A stretch of DNA of 52,097 nucleotides from an uncultured Sulfurimonas sp. (GTDB taxonomy: Bacteria > Campylobacterota > Campylobacteria > Campylobacterales > Sulfurimonadaceae), in contig CALCGG010000050.1 of assembly GCA_937900945.1 (NCBI GenBank), positions 1 to 52,097 on the forward strand, written 5' to 3'. Of this stretch, positions 35,320-43,791 are shown piece after piece. The notes below the pieces were generated by a model. That model was given only the letters and a program-made list of their open reading frames with translations, did not search any database and was not told the DNA's origin. Numbering within the stretch: the first letter of the stretch is position 1; every line of letters begins with the position of its first letter. The position numbers were made by a program, and so were the translations under genes.

Positions 35320-36438
35320 ATGAAACATATAATTTATTTTTTATTCATATTATTGTTAATTTCAGGTTGTTCTAAAGAACCGGAACCTCAAAAAGAAGCA
35401 AAAGTGCTTTTTGATGATTTGCCAAAAACACATCTTTTAAAAACTGACTTTGATCAACTGCCGAACTGGAATGAAGAAGATTATGCACTTGCTTTGGAGT
35501 CTTTTATAAACAACTGTCGCAGTACAAAGACGCAAAATATATATCAAGAGTTGTGCATAAGAGCAGTCGAGTCACAAAATCCAAAGATTTTTTTGCAAAG
35601 TGAGTTCATTCCGTATGAAATTAAAACAGAAAATGGTGAAGAACAGGGACTTTTAACAGGTTATTATGAACCACAGCTCAATGGTTCATTGGTGAAAACA
35701 TCTACATTTAAGTATCCCATATATGAAACACCGGACGATTTAATTATTGTAGACTTAAGTTCTATTTATCCAGATTTGAAGAACTATAGATTAAGAGGCA
35801 GATTAGAGGGTAATAAATTAGTCCCTTACTATACAAGAAAAGAAACTAAGTCAGAGCATATGAATGCCCGTGTAATTTGTTATACAGATTCAAAATTGGA
35901 TTTGTTTTTTTTAGAGATACAGGGTTCAGGAAGAGTTACATTAACAAATGGAGACACTATTTTTGTAGGCTATGCTAATCAAAATGGACATAGATATAGA
36001 GCGATAGGGCGATATTTAGTGAAGATAAATGCACTGAAAATTGAAGAAGTTTCTCTGCAAAGCATAAGAGCTTGGCTTGTAAAACACCCCCAGAGAATGG
36101 ATGAAGTCTTAAATTATAATGATTCGGTAGTATATTTTAAAGAGAAAAAAAAGTCTGCTTCGGGAGCATTGGGACTCTGTCTTACTCCAACACGCTCTAT
36201 TGCGGTCGACAGACAATATATTCCGCTTGGCAGCATGCTGTACTTAAGTGCTGACATCAAAAATAAAAGTGTAAGCAAAGTTGTTGTAGCACAAGATACA
36301 GGCGGAGCAATAAAAGGCGCAATAAGAGCAGATATGTTCTTGGGTTATGGTAATGAAGCCAGAGAAACGGCAGGGGAGCTGAAATCACCTTTAAAGCTTT
36401 GGATATTTCTTCCAAAAAATAAAAAGGAACTCATGTGA
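35320..36438 (+). CDS. mltA: Membrane-bound lytic murein transglycosylase A, lipoprotein
   Basis: MltA cleaves peptidoglycan glycan strands to 1,6-anhydro products at the outer membrane. From ATG 35320 the 372 residues start with a lipoprotein signal ending in LISGC (Cys17). The core has LLTGYYEPQLNGS, LVPYYTRKE, IQGSGRVTL and the 3D domain VVAQDTGGAIKGAIRADMF, which carries the catalytic Asp. An upstream in-frame TTG (35272) would put 16 residues before the signal peptide and is rejected. No ribosome site precedes the ATG. Confidence 0.9.
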   Translation: MKHIIYFLFILLLISGCSKEPEPQKEAKVLFDDLPKTHLLKTDFDQLPNWNEEDYALALESFINNCRSTKTQNIYQELCIRAVESQNPKIFLQSEFIPYEIKTENGEEQGLLTGYYEPQLNGSLVKTSTFKYPIYETPDDLIIVDLSSIYPDLKNYRLRGRLEGNKLVPYYTRKETKSEHMNARVICYTDSKLDLFFLEIQGSGRVTLTNGDTIFVGYANQNGHRYRAIGRYLVKINALKIEEVSLQSIRAWLVKHPQRMDEVLNYNDSVVYFKEKKKSASGALGLCLTPTRSIAVDRQYIPLGSMLYLSADIKNKSVSKVVVAQDTGGAIKGAIRADMFLGYGNEARETAGELKSPLKLWIFLPKNKKELM

Positions 36439-36478
36439 TTATTCTAAAAGATGAATCTTCATTGAAAAAGATTTTTTA

Positions 36479-37048
36479 ATGAGAAGATCTTTAGAAAAAT
36501 TTAATCGCCTTGTGGAATCACTTCAAGAACTTCCGACAATAGGAAAAAAATCAGCTACCAGATTGGCTTACCACATGGTGATGCAAGACAGTTATGTTGG
36601 GATGAAAATCTCACATGCAATAGAGGATGCACTGGGGTCTTTAAAAAAGTGTAGTGTATGCGGTGGCATGAGCGAGGATGAACTTTGTTTCATCTGCAGC
36701 GATGAATCAAGAGACAGTACTTTTTTATGCATAGTTGAAAATGCAAAAGATATACTTCTTTTAGAAGAAAACGGACTTTTTGACGGGAAATATTTTGTGC
36801 TGGATTCTTTGGAAGAGTTGAGCATGTCTCATTTGGTAAAAATAGCTGCATCAGGAATAACGGAGCTTTTATTTGCACTTACCCCATCTATTGCAAATGA
36901 TGCTGTAATTCTTTATATAGAAGATAAGCTGAGTGATTTTGACATAAGTTTTTCAAAAATTGCACAAGGTGTTCCTACGGGAGTGAGTTTAGAAAATATT
37001 GATATTTTGTCACTGACAAGAGCATTGGAAGATAGGGTGAGGGTTTAA
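36479..37048 (+). CDS. recR: Recombination mediator RecR
   Basis: RecR, with RecO (and RecF where present), loads RecA onto gapped DNA. The 189-residue protein has the helix-hairpin-helix LPTIGKKSATRLAYHM (about 18-33), a zinc finger CSVCGG...CFIC (about 57-75), and a Toprim domain starting CIVENAKDILLLEENGLF. It is slightly shorter than E. coli RecR (201). The plus-strand order mltA-recR-pldA has gaps of 40 and 2 bp. Confidence 0.94.
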   Translation: MRRSLEKFNRLVESLQELPTIGKKSATRLAYHMVMQDSYVGMKISHAIEDALGSLKKCSVCGGMSEDELCFICSDESRDSTFLCIVENAKDILLLEENGLFDGKYFVLDSLEELSMSHLVKIAASGITELLFALTPSIANDAVILYIEDKLSDFDISFSKIAQGVPTGVSLENIDILSLTRALEDRVRV

Positions 37049-37050
37049 GA

Positions 37051-37962
37051 ATGATAAAAAAGTTTATTCTAATATTGTTATTGATAAGTATTGAATTGTT
37101 TGCTAAGGACATGACAAATGATAAAGACTTTGAATTTTTAACTTTAGAAACACAAAACATACATGATGTTCAGGCGAAAAAAGGTATGCAAGACTGGATT
37201 AATACAGGTTTCGGATTACGACCTTACAAAACAAACTATCTTTTGCCGTTTGGGTATAGAGATGGCACGTATAAATCTTATATTCAATCAGATACTTATA
37301 AAAATATAGAAGCTGAATTGCAGGTAAGTTTAAAGCTCTACTTAGGACATGGACTCTTTGGTTTAAATGAGCTTTATTATGTATCTTATACTCATCAAGC
37401 TTTTTGGCAGATTTATACAGATTCTTCTCCTTTTAGAGAAACAACCTATAATCCGGAAGCTTTTGTGATTTTCCCCATTTTAGATGATGATTCTTTTTTG
37501 CAAATGCGTTCTTTAAAATTTGCAGTGGCGCACAGATCTAATGGGCAAGGGAATAATGAAAATGCTGTCTATGTCTCTCCAGAAGACAACCTGGGTAATC
37601 GTTCTAGAAGTATCAATTACTTTTACACAACATTAACACTTCAGCATGATTCACTCATAACAGATTTAAATGTCTGGCTTCCTTTTCCAGTAGCTACAAA
37701 TCTTGATGACAACCCAGATCTTATGGATTATATAGGGTATAGTTCTGTGAAATTTAGCTACTTTTTAGACAAGCATATGTTTACTTTAATGGGAAGGGCT
37801 AATCTCGTAACAGGAAATGGTGCCGTTGAAGCAACATATTCCCATCCATTAACAGATGGAGTATTTCTGTATGGAAAAATATTTAGCGGTTATGCTGAGA
37901 GCTTGATTGACTATAATAATTATATAACAAAGTTTTCTATAGGATTTAGTTTTTCCAGATAG
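37051..37962 (+). CDS. pldA: Outer-membrane phospholipase A
   Basis: OMPLA is a calcium-dependent outer-membrane phospholipase. The 303-residue protein has a signal peptide (about 1-18), YNPEAFVIFP, the catalytic AHRSNGQG (His and Ser in the HxSNG pattern) and LGNRSRSINYFYTTL, which supplies the Asn of the triad and a calcium site. Alternating polar/hydrophobic strands and the terminal aromatic-type SFSFSR fit a 12-stranded barrel. The stop abuts the aroE stop on the other strand with no base between. Confidence 0.9.
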   Translation: MIKKFILILLLISIELFAKDMTNDKDFEFLTLETQNIHDVQAKKGMQDWINTGFGLRPYKTNYLLPFGYRDGTYKSYIQSDTYKNIEAELQVSLKLYLGHGLFGLNELYYVSYTHQAFWQIYTDSSPFRETTYNPEAFVIFPILDDDSFLQMRSLKFAVAHRSNGQGNNENAVYVSPEDNLGNRSRSINYFYTTLTLQHDSLITDLNVWLPFPVATNLDDNPDLMDYIGYSSVKFSYFLDKHMFTLMGRANLVTGNGAVEATYSHPLTDGVFLYGKIFSGYAESLIDYNNYITKFSIGFSFSR

Positions 37963-38754
37963 TTATAACTCAAAACTTTTTTGCATGTAAAATTTGATAT
38001 CGCTTGTTCCCAGTTCATTATTTGTAAAAAGTTCATTCGCTAAAATACCTTGACCAAGAAGCATATCAGCTCCATCTTTACATGTGAGATTTTTCTCTTT
38101 TGCAAGGCGTAAAAATGGAGTTACTTTTCCGTAAATTGCATCCGCTGCAAAAGATGTGTTTTGTAAAATATCTTCTATCATCTCTTTTGGTGCAGGTAGA
38201 TTCTCATCCTTTAATCCGGCACTTGTAGTGTTTACAACTAAGTCATACTTTGAAGATTTGTAGCTGTCCCAATCCTGACATGTAAGAGCAAAATTTTTAA
38301 AGTAAGCTAACTTATTTTCGCTTCTGTTTAAAATACTTACTTTTAGATTGTCCTGCACAAATCTTGAAGCTAATGCTTTTGCAGTTCCGCCGGCACCGAT
38401 TATCAAAACTTTTTCTATATTTTCAAACTCTTTTATGGCAGCCATAAATCCATCGGCATCAGTGTTGTATCCTATGAGTTTTCCATTCTCATTGATAATA
38501 GTATTTACAACACCTATATTTTGAGCAAAGCCTCGAACTTCATCACATGCCTTGTACGCGTCTTCTTTATGAGGAACTGTGACATTTGCACCGCTTAAAC
38601 CAAGGGCAAAAAAAGTTTCTCTCAGTTTTGAGCCATCTTTTAAATGGACTCTTGTATAACAGGCTTTGTAGTTCAAATTTTTAAACACTGAGTTGTGCAT
38701 GAGAGGAGAGCGGGAATGTGCTACCGGGTCACCAAAGATTGCAAATAGTTTCAA
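37963..38754 (-). CDS. aroE: Shikimate dehydrogenase
   Basis: AroE reduces 3-dehydroshikimate to shikimate with NADPH in the aromatic amino acid pathway. The 263-residue protein has HSRSPLMHN (about 13-21) and NVTVPHKEDA with the catalytic Lys (about 63), NTDADGF, the nucleotide loop IGAGGTAKALA (about 119-129), NTTSAGL and DGADMLLGQG. It follows trpE by 4 bp on the same strand, a sensible pairing for chorismate and tryptophan supply. Confidence 0.95.
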   Translation of the reverse strand: MKLFAIFGDPVAHSRSPLMHNSVFKNLNYKACYTRVHLKDGSKLRETFFALGLSGANVTVPHKEDAYKACDEVRGFAQNIGVVNTIINENGKLIGYNTDADGFMAAIKEFENIEKVLIIGAGGTAKALASRFVQDNLKVSILNRSENKLAYFKNFALTCQDWDSYKSSKYDLVVNTTSAGLKDENLPAPKEMIEDILQNTSFAADAIYGKVTPFLRLAKEKNLTCKDGADMLLGQGILANELFTNNELGTSDIKFYMQKSFEL

Positions 38755-38758
38755 TACT

Positions 38759-40162
38759 TTAGTCTAAATCTTCAAGTGAATGAATGAGTGCACCAAGCTT
38801 ATTTTCAACTTCTAGATACTCTAACTCATTTTGACTGTCTGCTACAATTCCGGCACCGGCCTGAAGGATTACATTGTCTTTTTTTACCATAGCAGTTCTG
38901 ATAGTTATAGCGCTATCCATGTTGCCGTCAAAACCGAAGTAGCCGATGCTGCCGCTGTAAAAGCCGCGCTTCAAGCCTTCATATTCGGCGATTAATTCCA
39001 TAGCTCTTATTTTTGGAGCTCCGGTCATAGTTCCGGCTGTAAATGTAGCCATAAACAGATCAAACATATCCTTGTCATCATCGAGTATGGCCGTTACATC
39101 TGAGACAATATGCATGACATGTGAGAATCTTTCTATATGCATCATGTTTTCAACTTTTACGGTTCCAGTTTTTGCTACACGCCCTACATCATTTCTGCCT
39201 AAATCTATAAGCATAAGATGTTCTGCCAGCTCTTTTGGGTCATGTAAAAGTTCTATCTCAAGCTCTTTGTCCCGCTCTTTGGTAGATCCTCTTTTTCTTG
39301 TACCGGCGATTGGTCTCAGGAGAAGCTCCCCGTTTGTAAGTCTGACCATAACTTCCGGTGAACTTCCGACAATATTGAAATCTTCATATTCCATAAGAAA
39401 CATGTAAGGAGACGGATTTTTTGTTCGCAGTATTCTATAAAAACTAAAAGGATCAACTTGTATGTTTCTGGTAAAACGGTTTGTCATGAGGATTTGAAAA
39501 ACATCACCGCTTCTTATCATCTCTTTTGAATCATCAATCATTTTGAAAAACTTCTCTTTGGAAAAAGCAAAGCTACCTTTGTCCTCTCCGATATTTTTTT
39601 TCATATGAACATATTCGTAAGAACTTTTTAGTTCCTGCTCAATGAGATCAAATTTTTTACTAAATTCTTCAAGTGTGCTTACAAGAGAAATCTGATGGTT
39701 TTTGTGAGAATATACTAAAATTATTTTTGGGAGAATTAAATCCAAATCAGGAGTGTTTAACTCATCTTTTAAGTGGTCCATACTCGAACCTAGTTTTGGC
39801 TCAAATACTTTTACCATATCATAACCAATATAGCCAATAAAGCCATCAACATAGCCAATATTGAGCTTTTTTGTCGCTTCTTTATAAGCAGATGCATCTA
39901 TATTTTTATAGTACTCTTTTAAAAATGTAAAAGGGTTTTCTTCTTTTATTTGCTTGATTCCATCAGCATCGGTATAGACGGTCTTATCATCTATGTACTG
40001 GAGTCTTTCTCTGGCACCTATGCAGATGAAACTGTAATTTCCTTCACTTTGACCGGCGCTCTCAAAAAGATAAGTAACTTCATCTTTAAAAATCGATTTG
40101 AGTTTAGAATAAACGGCAATAGGTGCTAATTGATCAAGTATAAATTGTTTAGAATATATCAA
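38759..40162 (-). CDS. trpE: Anthranilate synthase component I
   Basis: TrpE makes anthranilate from chorismate. The 467-residue protein has an N-terminal regulatory region with LFESAGQSEGNYSF (about 32-45, the position of the Trp-binding L-L-E-S), and a chorismate-binding core with QILMTNRF, PIAGTRKRGS, IDLGRNDVGRVA, GTMTGAPKIRAMELI and GFYSGSIGYF. PIAGT with Ala favours anthranilate synthase over PabB, which often has Lys there; this subtype call is not certain. No trpG, attenuator or leader peptide is seen; SPOR protein and trpE are 19 bp apart. Confidence 0.87.
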   Translation of the reverse strand: MIYSKQFILDQLAPIAVYSKLKSIFKDEVTYLFESAGQSEGNYSFICIGARERLQYIDDKTVYTDADGIKQIKEENPFTFLKEYYKNIDASAYKEATKKLNIGYVDGFIGYIGYDMVKVFEPKLGSSMDHLKDELNTPDLDLILPKIILVYSHKNHQISLVSTLEEFSKKFDLIEQELKSSYEYVHMKKNIGEDKGSFAFSKEKFFKMIDDSKEMIRSGDVFQILMTNRFTRNIQVDPFSFYRILRTKNPSPYMFLMEYEDFNIVGSSPEVMVRLTNGELLLRPIAGTRKRGSTKERDKELEIELLHDPKELAEHLMLIDLGRNDVGRVAKTGTVKVENMMHIERFSHVMHIVSDVTAILDDDKDMFDLFMATFTAGTMTGAPKIRAMELIAEYEGLKRGFYSGSIGYFGFDGNMDSAITIRTAMVKKDNVILQAGAGIVADSQNELEYLEVENKLGALIHSLEDLD

Positions 40163-40181
40163 AAGAAAACCTTGATGAAAG

Positions 40182-40832
40182 TTATATTTTTACTAGAAAA
40201 GCACCAGGTTCTATACTGCTTTTTACGGTTTTCAAGGCATTTCGTGCATCTTTTTCAGAATCAAAAGGACCAACTAAAACTTTGTTTAATGTTTTTGCAT
40301 TATCTGTTACTTTGTAGTATTGATACTTAAAACCTTTATCCGTAATAGATTTTAAGAATTTTGCATTTGGCTCATATCTTGAAAAAGATCCAACTTGAAT
40401 AAAATAGGATGGAGTAGATGCTGGTTTTACCATTTTAGTTTCCAAAGCTGCTTTGGTCTCAACTTTTACCGGAGCTGCTTTTTGAATAGCTTTTGCTTTT
40501 TCTTCTGGTATTGCTTCAGTTTTACTCTCTTCTTTTAATCTTTGAGCGATTTTGTTTAAGTTGTCATCATTTATTTTTGGTTCTTCTACTACATCAACAT
40601 CTTCAAAAAGAGGTTCTTCCACAGCCTGCTCGGCAGATATGCTTTTCGGTTCAGGAGGCAACACTGCTTGAGGTAAATTGTCAGTACCATTGGAAGTGAG
40701 AGAATTCATAAGCATTATTACAATAATTAAAACAACGCCTAAAGTAGCAACTACCAAGATTATTTTTTTATTGCCATTGACTCCGTTATCTTTATTTAAA
40801 ATAATGTCATTTAATTCATTTTTCTCTTGCAT
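40182..40832 (-). CDS. SPOR-domain membrane protein
   Basis: The 216-residue protein has a short cytoplasmic N terminus, one membrane helix (about 23-42), a long Pro/Glu/Lys-rich periplasmic linker and a C-terminal SPOR domain (about 142-216, PSYFIQVGSFSRYEPN and LVGPFDSEKDARNAL). SPOR domains bind denuded glycan at the division site, so a role in septation is likely. AGAGGT precedes the ATG. It is the first gene of the SPOR-trpE-aroE string. Confidence 0.87.
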   Translation of the reverse strand: MQEKNELNDIILNKDNGVNGNKKIILVVATLGVVLIIVIMLMNSLTSNGTDNLPQAVLPPEPKSISAEQAVEEPLFEDVDVVEEPKINDDNLNKIAQRLKEESKTEAIPEEKAKAIQKAAPVKVETKAALETKMVKPASTPSYFIQVGSFSRYEPNAKFLKSITDKGFKYQYYKVTDNAKTLNKVLVGPFDSEKDARNALKTVKSSIEPGAFLVKI

Positions 40833-40892
40833 AGTATTACCTCTTATAGTTTTAATTTATAATCATACCTAATTTTACTGTATTATTTGTTT

Positions 40893-40941
40893 TAAAATAG
40901 AAAAAAGCATATGCGGTTTAGTTAAAAACTACATATGCTTT
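40893..40941 (-). terminator. Rho-independent terminator after the DUF1882 gene
   Basis: On the minus strand AAAGCATATG and CATATGCTTT (plus coordinates 40932-40941 and 40904-40913) form a 10-bp stem followed by CTTTTTTCTATTTT. The first arm includes the last codons of the DUF1882 gene. Confidence 0.8.
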
Positions 40942-41471
40942 GACCAAGAAGCTCCACGCTCTTTGGCATAAACTTCATAGGGTAAAGTTAAGATATTATA
41001 TTCATTTGGCATCTCATCATTAGGAAACATTCTCCACTGTTTAGGCTGTTTAGCAGCAAGCTTCATACTAATCATTTTTCCAAGCTGTATAGCCTCTTGC
41101 AAAGTTGTGTGTCCTTTATGTATATAAACATGAAGATGACCTTCTGTCTTTGTGTTGTATGCAGTGAAGTTTATATAACCTTCTTCCCTAAGAAGAAGTT
41201 GCGCTTTATGATAAAATCGTTCTGGGTCTCTTCCATTATAGTCTATCACTATGTTTTCAACTTTTCCATGACTATTCACTAGAGAATGAGCAACAGCTAT
41301 TTCACCTTTAAGATGTTGGTTGATAACTGACTGTGACAATGGAGCATCAACTTTCTCAAACTTATTATAAAAAGTGCGGCCTTTAAATGTGAGTTTGTCC
41401 ACCACCGTATCTCTTTTTATCCAGTAGTGGTCGCTGACCATTTTGATAAGTTTTAGATCCATTGCAGTCAT
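40929..41471 (-). CDS. DUF1882 family protein
   Basis: The 180-residue protein matches DUF1882, a family I know only from Campylobacterota, where it commonly follows glyA (H. pylori HP0184 beside HP0183). It contains ISDHYW-like aromatic segments, [25 protein letters not shown] and a His/Lys-rich [10 protein letters not shown]. The last part resembles the primase small-subunit pattern seen in some DNA-binding proteins, but I would not assign a function. AAGGAT 6 nt upstream supports the first ATG. It starts 9 bp after the glyA stop. Confidence 0.82.
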   Translation of the reverse strand: MTAMDLKLIKMVSDHYWIKRDTVVDKLTFKGRTFYNKFEKVDAPLSQSVINQHLKGEIAVAHSLVNSHGKVENIVIDYNGRDPERFYHKAQLLLREEGYINFTAYNTKTEGHLHVYIHKGHTTLQEAIQLGKMISMKLAAKQPKQWRMFPNDEMPNEYNILTLPYEVYAKERGASWSKHM

Positions 41472-41480
41472 TGCGTATCC

Positions 41481-42728
41481 TTAGTAAGTTGATTGATGAT
41501 ATATTACAAAGTTTTGTGCCAGTGCTTTTAACTCTTCTTTTATTTTTGATTGTAATTCAGTATTATTGATATCATCTAAAACATCTGCCATTTTATTTGC
41601 AATCAGTTCAAATTCTTTTTCTTTCATGCCTCTGCTTGTAAGTGCCGGAGAACCAACTCTTATACCCGAAGTAACAAAAGGGCTTCTTGTCTCACCTGGA
41701 ACAGTGTTTTTGTTAATAGTTATACCTGCATTTCCAAGAGCTGCATCTGCATCTTTACCAGAAAATTCACGACCTACAAAAGATACCAGGATTAAGTGAT
41801 TGTCTGTCCCGCCGCTCACTACGTCATAACCTCTTTTCATCATAACTTCTGCAAGTACTTTAGCATTGGCTTTTACTTGTTTAGCGTACTCTTTCCACTC
41901 AGGTGAAAGGTTATATTTGAAACCAACAGCTTTTGCAGCGATTACATGTACAAGTGGACCGCCTTGAAGAGCAGGGAAGATGGCAGAATTCATCTTCTTA
42001 GCAATATCTTCGTCATTAGTCATAATCATACCGCCTCTTGGACCTGCAAGAGTTTTATGAGTAGTAGTTGTAACAACATGTGCGTGCGGGAATGGGCTAG
42101 GGTGTTCACCGGCTGCAACCAAACCAGCGATGTGTGCAATATCTGCAAATAAAATTGCTCCAACTTCATCAGCGATTTCGCGGAATCTTTTGAAGTCAAT
42201 TTCTCTTGCATAAGCAGAAGCGCCACAGATAATAATCTTCGGCTGAGTAATTTTAGCTATATCTAAAACTCTATCGTAGTTTATACGACCATCAAGCTCA
42301 ACACCATAAGTAAATGAATGGTAGTTTTGACCGGAAAAACTTGGTTTTGAACCATGCGTCAAGTGACCGCCATGGCTTAAATCCATACCTAGTATTTTAT
42401 CACCGGCTTTAATCAGTCCAGCATAAACAGCGGCATTTGCCTGAGATCCCGAGTGCGGTTGAACATTCGCATAATTACATCCAAAAAGCTCACATGCTCT
42501 GTCTATAGCTAACTGCTCAACGCCATCAGCATACTCACATCCGCCATAATAACGCTTGCCAGGGTAACCTTCGGCATATTTGTTTGTAAAAACAGAACCC
42601 ATAGCTTCCATAACTGCAGGAAGTGTAAAGTTTTCAGATGCAATCATCTCTAAATGGTCCGTTTGACGTTCCAACTCTTTTTCGCATAACTGATAGATAT
42701 CGTTATCAAATTCTTGTAAAAAACTCAT
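41481..42728 (-). CDS. glyA: Serine hydroxymethyltransferase
   Basis: GlyA interconverts serine and glycine, loading one-carbon units on tetrahydrofolate. The 415-residue protein has [16 protein letters not shown] (about 30-45), [24 protein letters not shown], the HIAGLVAAG segment, the Schiff-base Lys in [15 protein letters not shown] (about 225) and the C-terminal [14 protein letters not shown]. It has its own promoter and shares a transcript with the DUF1882 gene. Confidence 0.97.
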   Translation of the reverse strand: MSFLQEFDNDIYQLCEKELERQTDHLEMIASENFTLPAVMEAMGSVFTNKYAEGYPGKRYYGGCEYADGVEQLAIDRACELFGCNYANVQPHSGSQANAAVYAGLIKAGDKILGMDLSHGGHLTHGSKPSFSGQNYHSFTYGVELDGRINYDRVLDIAKITQPKIIICGASAYAREIDFKRFREIADEVGAILFADIAHIAGLVAAGEHPSPFPHAHVVTTTTHKTLAGPRGGMIMTNDEDIAKKMNSAIFPALQGGPLVHVIAAKAVGFKYNLSPEWKEYAKQVKANAKVLAEVMMKRGYDVVSGGTDNHLILVSFVGREFSGKDADAALGNAGITINKNTVPGETRSPFVTSGIRVGSPALTSRGMKEKEFELIANKMADVLDDINNTELQSKIKEELKALAQNFVIYHQSTY

Positions 42729-42763
42729 GTTGTAAAATTCCTTGTGAAATTTAAAATGGATGT

Positions 42764-42769
42764 ATTATA
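42764..42769 (-). promoter_or_regulatory. -10 box for glyA
   Basis: Minus-strand CTTTTTGTATAAT: a T-run, TG-type spacing and TATAAT, 35 bp upstream of the glyA ATG. It is the clearest Campylobacterota-style promoter in the window. Confidence 0.65.
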
Positions 42770-42798
42770 CAAAAAGTATCTTATAAATAGATAAGAAT

Positions 42799-43785
42799 TT
42801 AGAGCCTGTCTTTAGCAAAATGGGCAGCTCCAAACAATGCTGTTTCTTGATTGAGAGATACTTTAACCTGCATTTCTCTTAACATATTTTCAAAACGTCC
42901 TTTGGCTGTAAATGCATTCATAAAGTTTTGATTTTGTAAAAAAGGTAAGATTTTCGGAGCTATTCCTCCACCTATATACACACCGCCTAAAGACATACTC
43001 TTAAGTGCTAAGTTTCCTGCTTCAGCACCGTATATCTCAGCAAAAAGTTTGAGTGTCTCAACACAGAGCGGGTCATTTTCTTTAAGAGCACAGGTACTAA
43101 TCGTCGCACTGCGGTCTTGGGTAGGAGCTATGTTGAGCATTGAAGCAGGTTGCGGTGCAAAGCCGCTCTCTGACAAAAACTGATAAAGAGTATAAATCCC
43201 CGGTCCCGATAAAATTCTCTCAAAACTTACATGTTCTGGATAGCGCTTTCTTAGCCAACTTAAAAGTGCATCCTGCTGCGCTGTAACCGGTGCAAAGTCA
43301 GTATGCCCACCTTCTGAGCCGATTGGATGATAAGATGTTCCATCAAAATACAGCATCGCCTCACCCAGACCTGTTCCGGCAGCTATAACTGCACGGTTGC
43401 CTTGAGTGTTTGTGGAGCTTGGGTTTAGATGTACAAACTCATTTTCATCCAAATATAACATCCCATAAGCTGTAGCTTCAAGGTCATTGAGCAGGTGGAC
43501 TTTTGAAGTCCCGAGAGTGTTTTGAAGTTCAGAACTTGCAATATCCCAAGGTAAATTGGTTGTTTTGCATCTTCCATCTATTACAGGTCCGGCTACACCG
43601 AAACAGGCAGAATCTATAGCTGATAATATATGCTGTTTCTTAAAGGCATGTATCACATCGCTGAAACTTGTATAATCACGGCTTGCAAACTGTGTTTGTG
43701 CATGTATAGTAAGTTTCTCCTCTTTAATTTCAAAAAGTGCTAAATTTGTTTTTGTTCCGCCGATATCACCTGCTAAAATCATCAT
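42799..43785 (-). CDS. glk: Glucokinase
   Basis: Glk phosphorylates glucose to glucose-6-phosphate. The 328-residue protein has the phosphate loop LAGDIGGTKTNLALFE (about 4-19), LLNDLEATAYGM, GTGLGEAML (about 134-142), a Glu-Gly-Gly-His segment SEGGHTDFAP and GGVYIGGGIAPK. It belongs to the Glk (PF02685) type rather than the ROK type, since the ROK zinc cysteines are missing. It lies 6 bp downstream of the GH15/PhK-like gene, so the two products probably work in the same glucan or trehalose metabolism. Confidence 0.93.
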   Translation of the reverse strand: MMILAGDIGGTKTNLALFEIKEEKLTIHAQTQFASRDYTSFSDVIHAFKKQHILSAIDSACFGVAGPVIDGRCKTTNLPWDIASSELQNTLGTSKVHLLNDLEATAYGMLYLDENEFVHLNPSSTNTQGNRAVIAAGTGLGEAMLYFDGTSYHPIGSEGGHTDFAPVTAQQDALLSWLRKRYPEHVSFERILSGPGIYTLYQFLSESGFAPQPASMLNIAPTQDRSATISTCALKENDPLCVETLKLFAEIYGAEAGNLALKSMSLGGVYIGGGIAPKILPFLQNQNFMNAFTAKGRFENMLREMQVKVSLNQETALFGAAHFAKDRL

Positions 43786-43791
43786 AAAATC

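Noticed and set aside
40163-40181. Tryptophan attenuator before trpE
   Set aside because: Only 19 bp separate the SPOR gene from trpE; there is no Trp-rich leader peptide or terminator pair.
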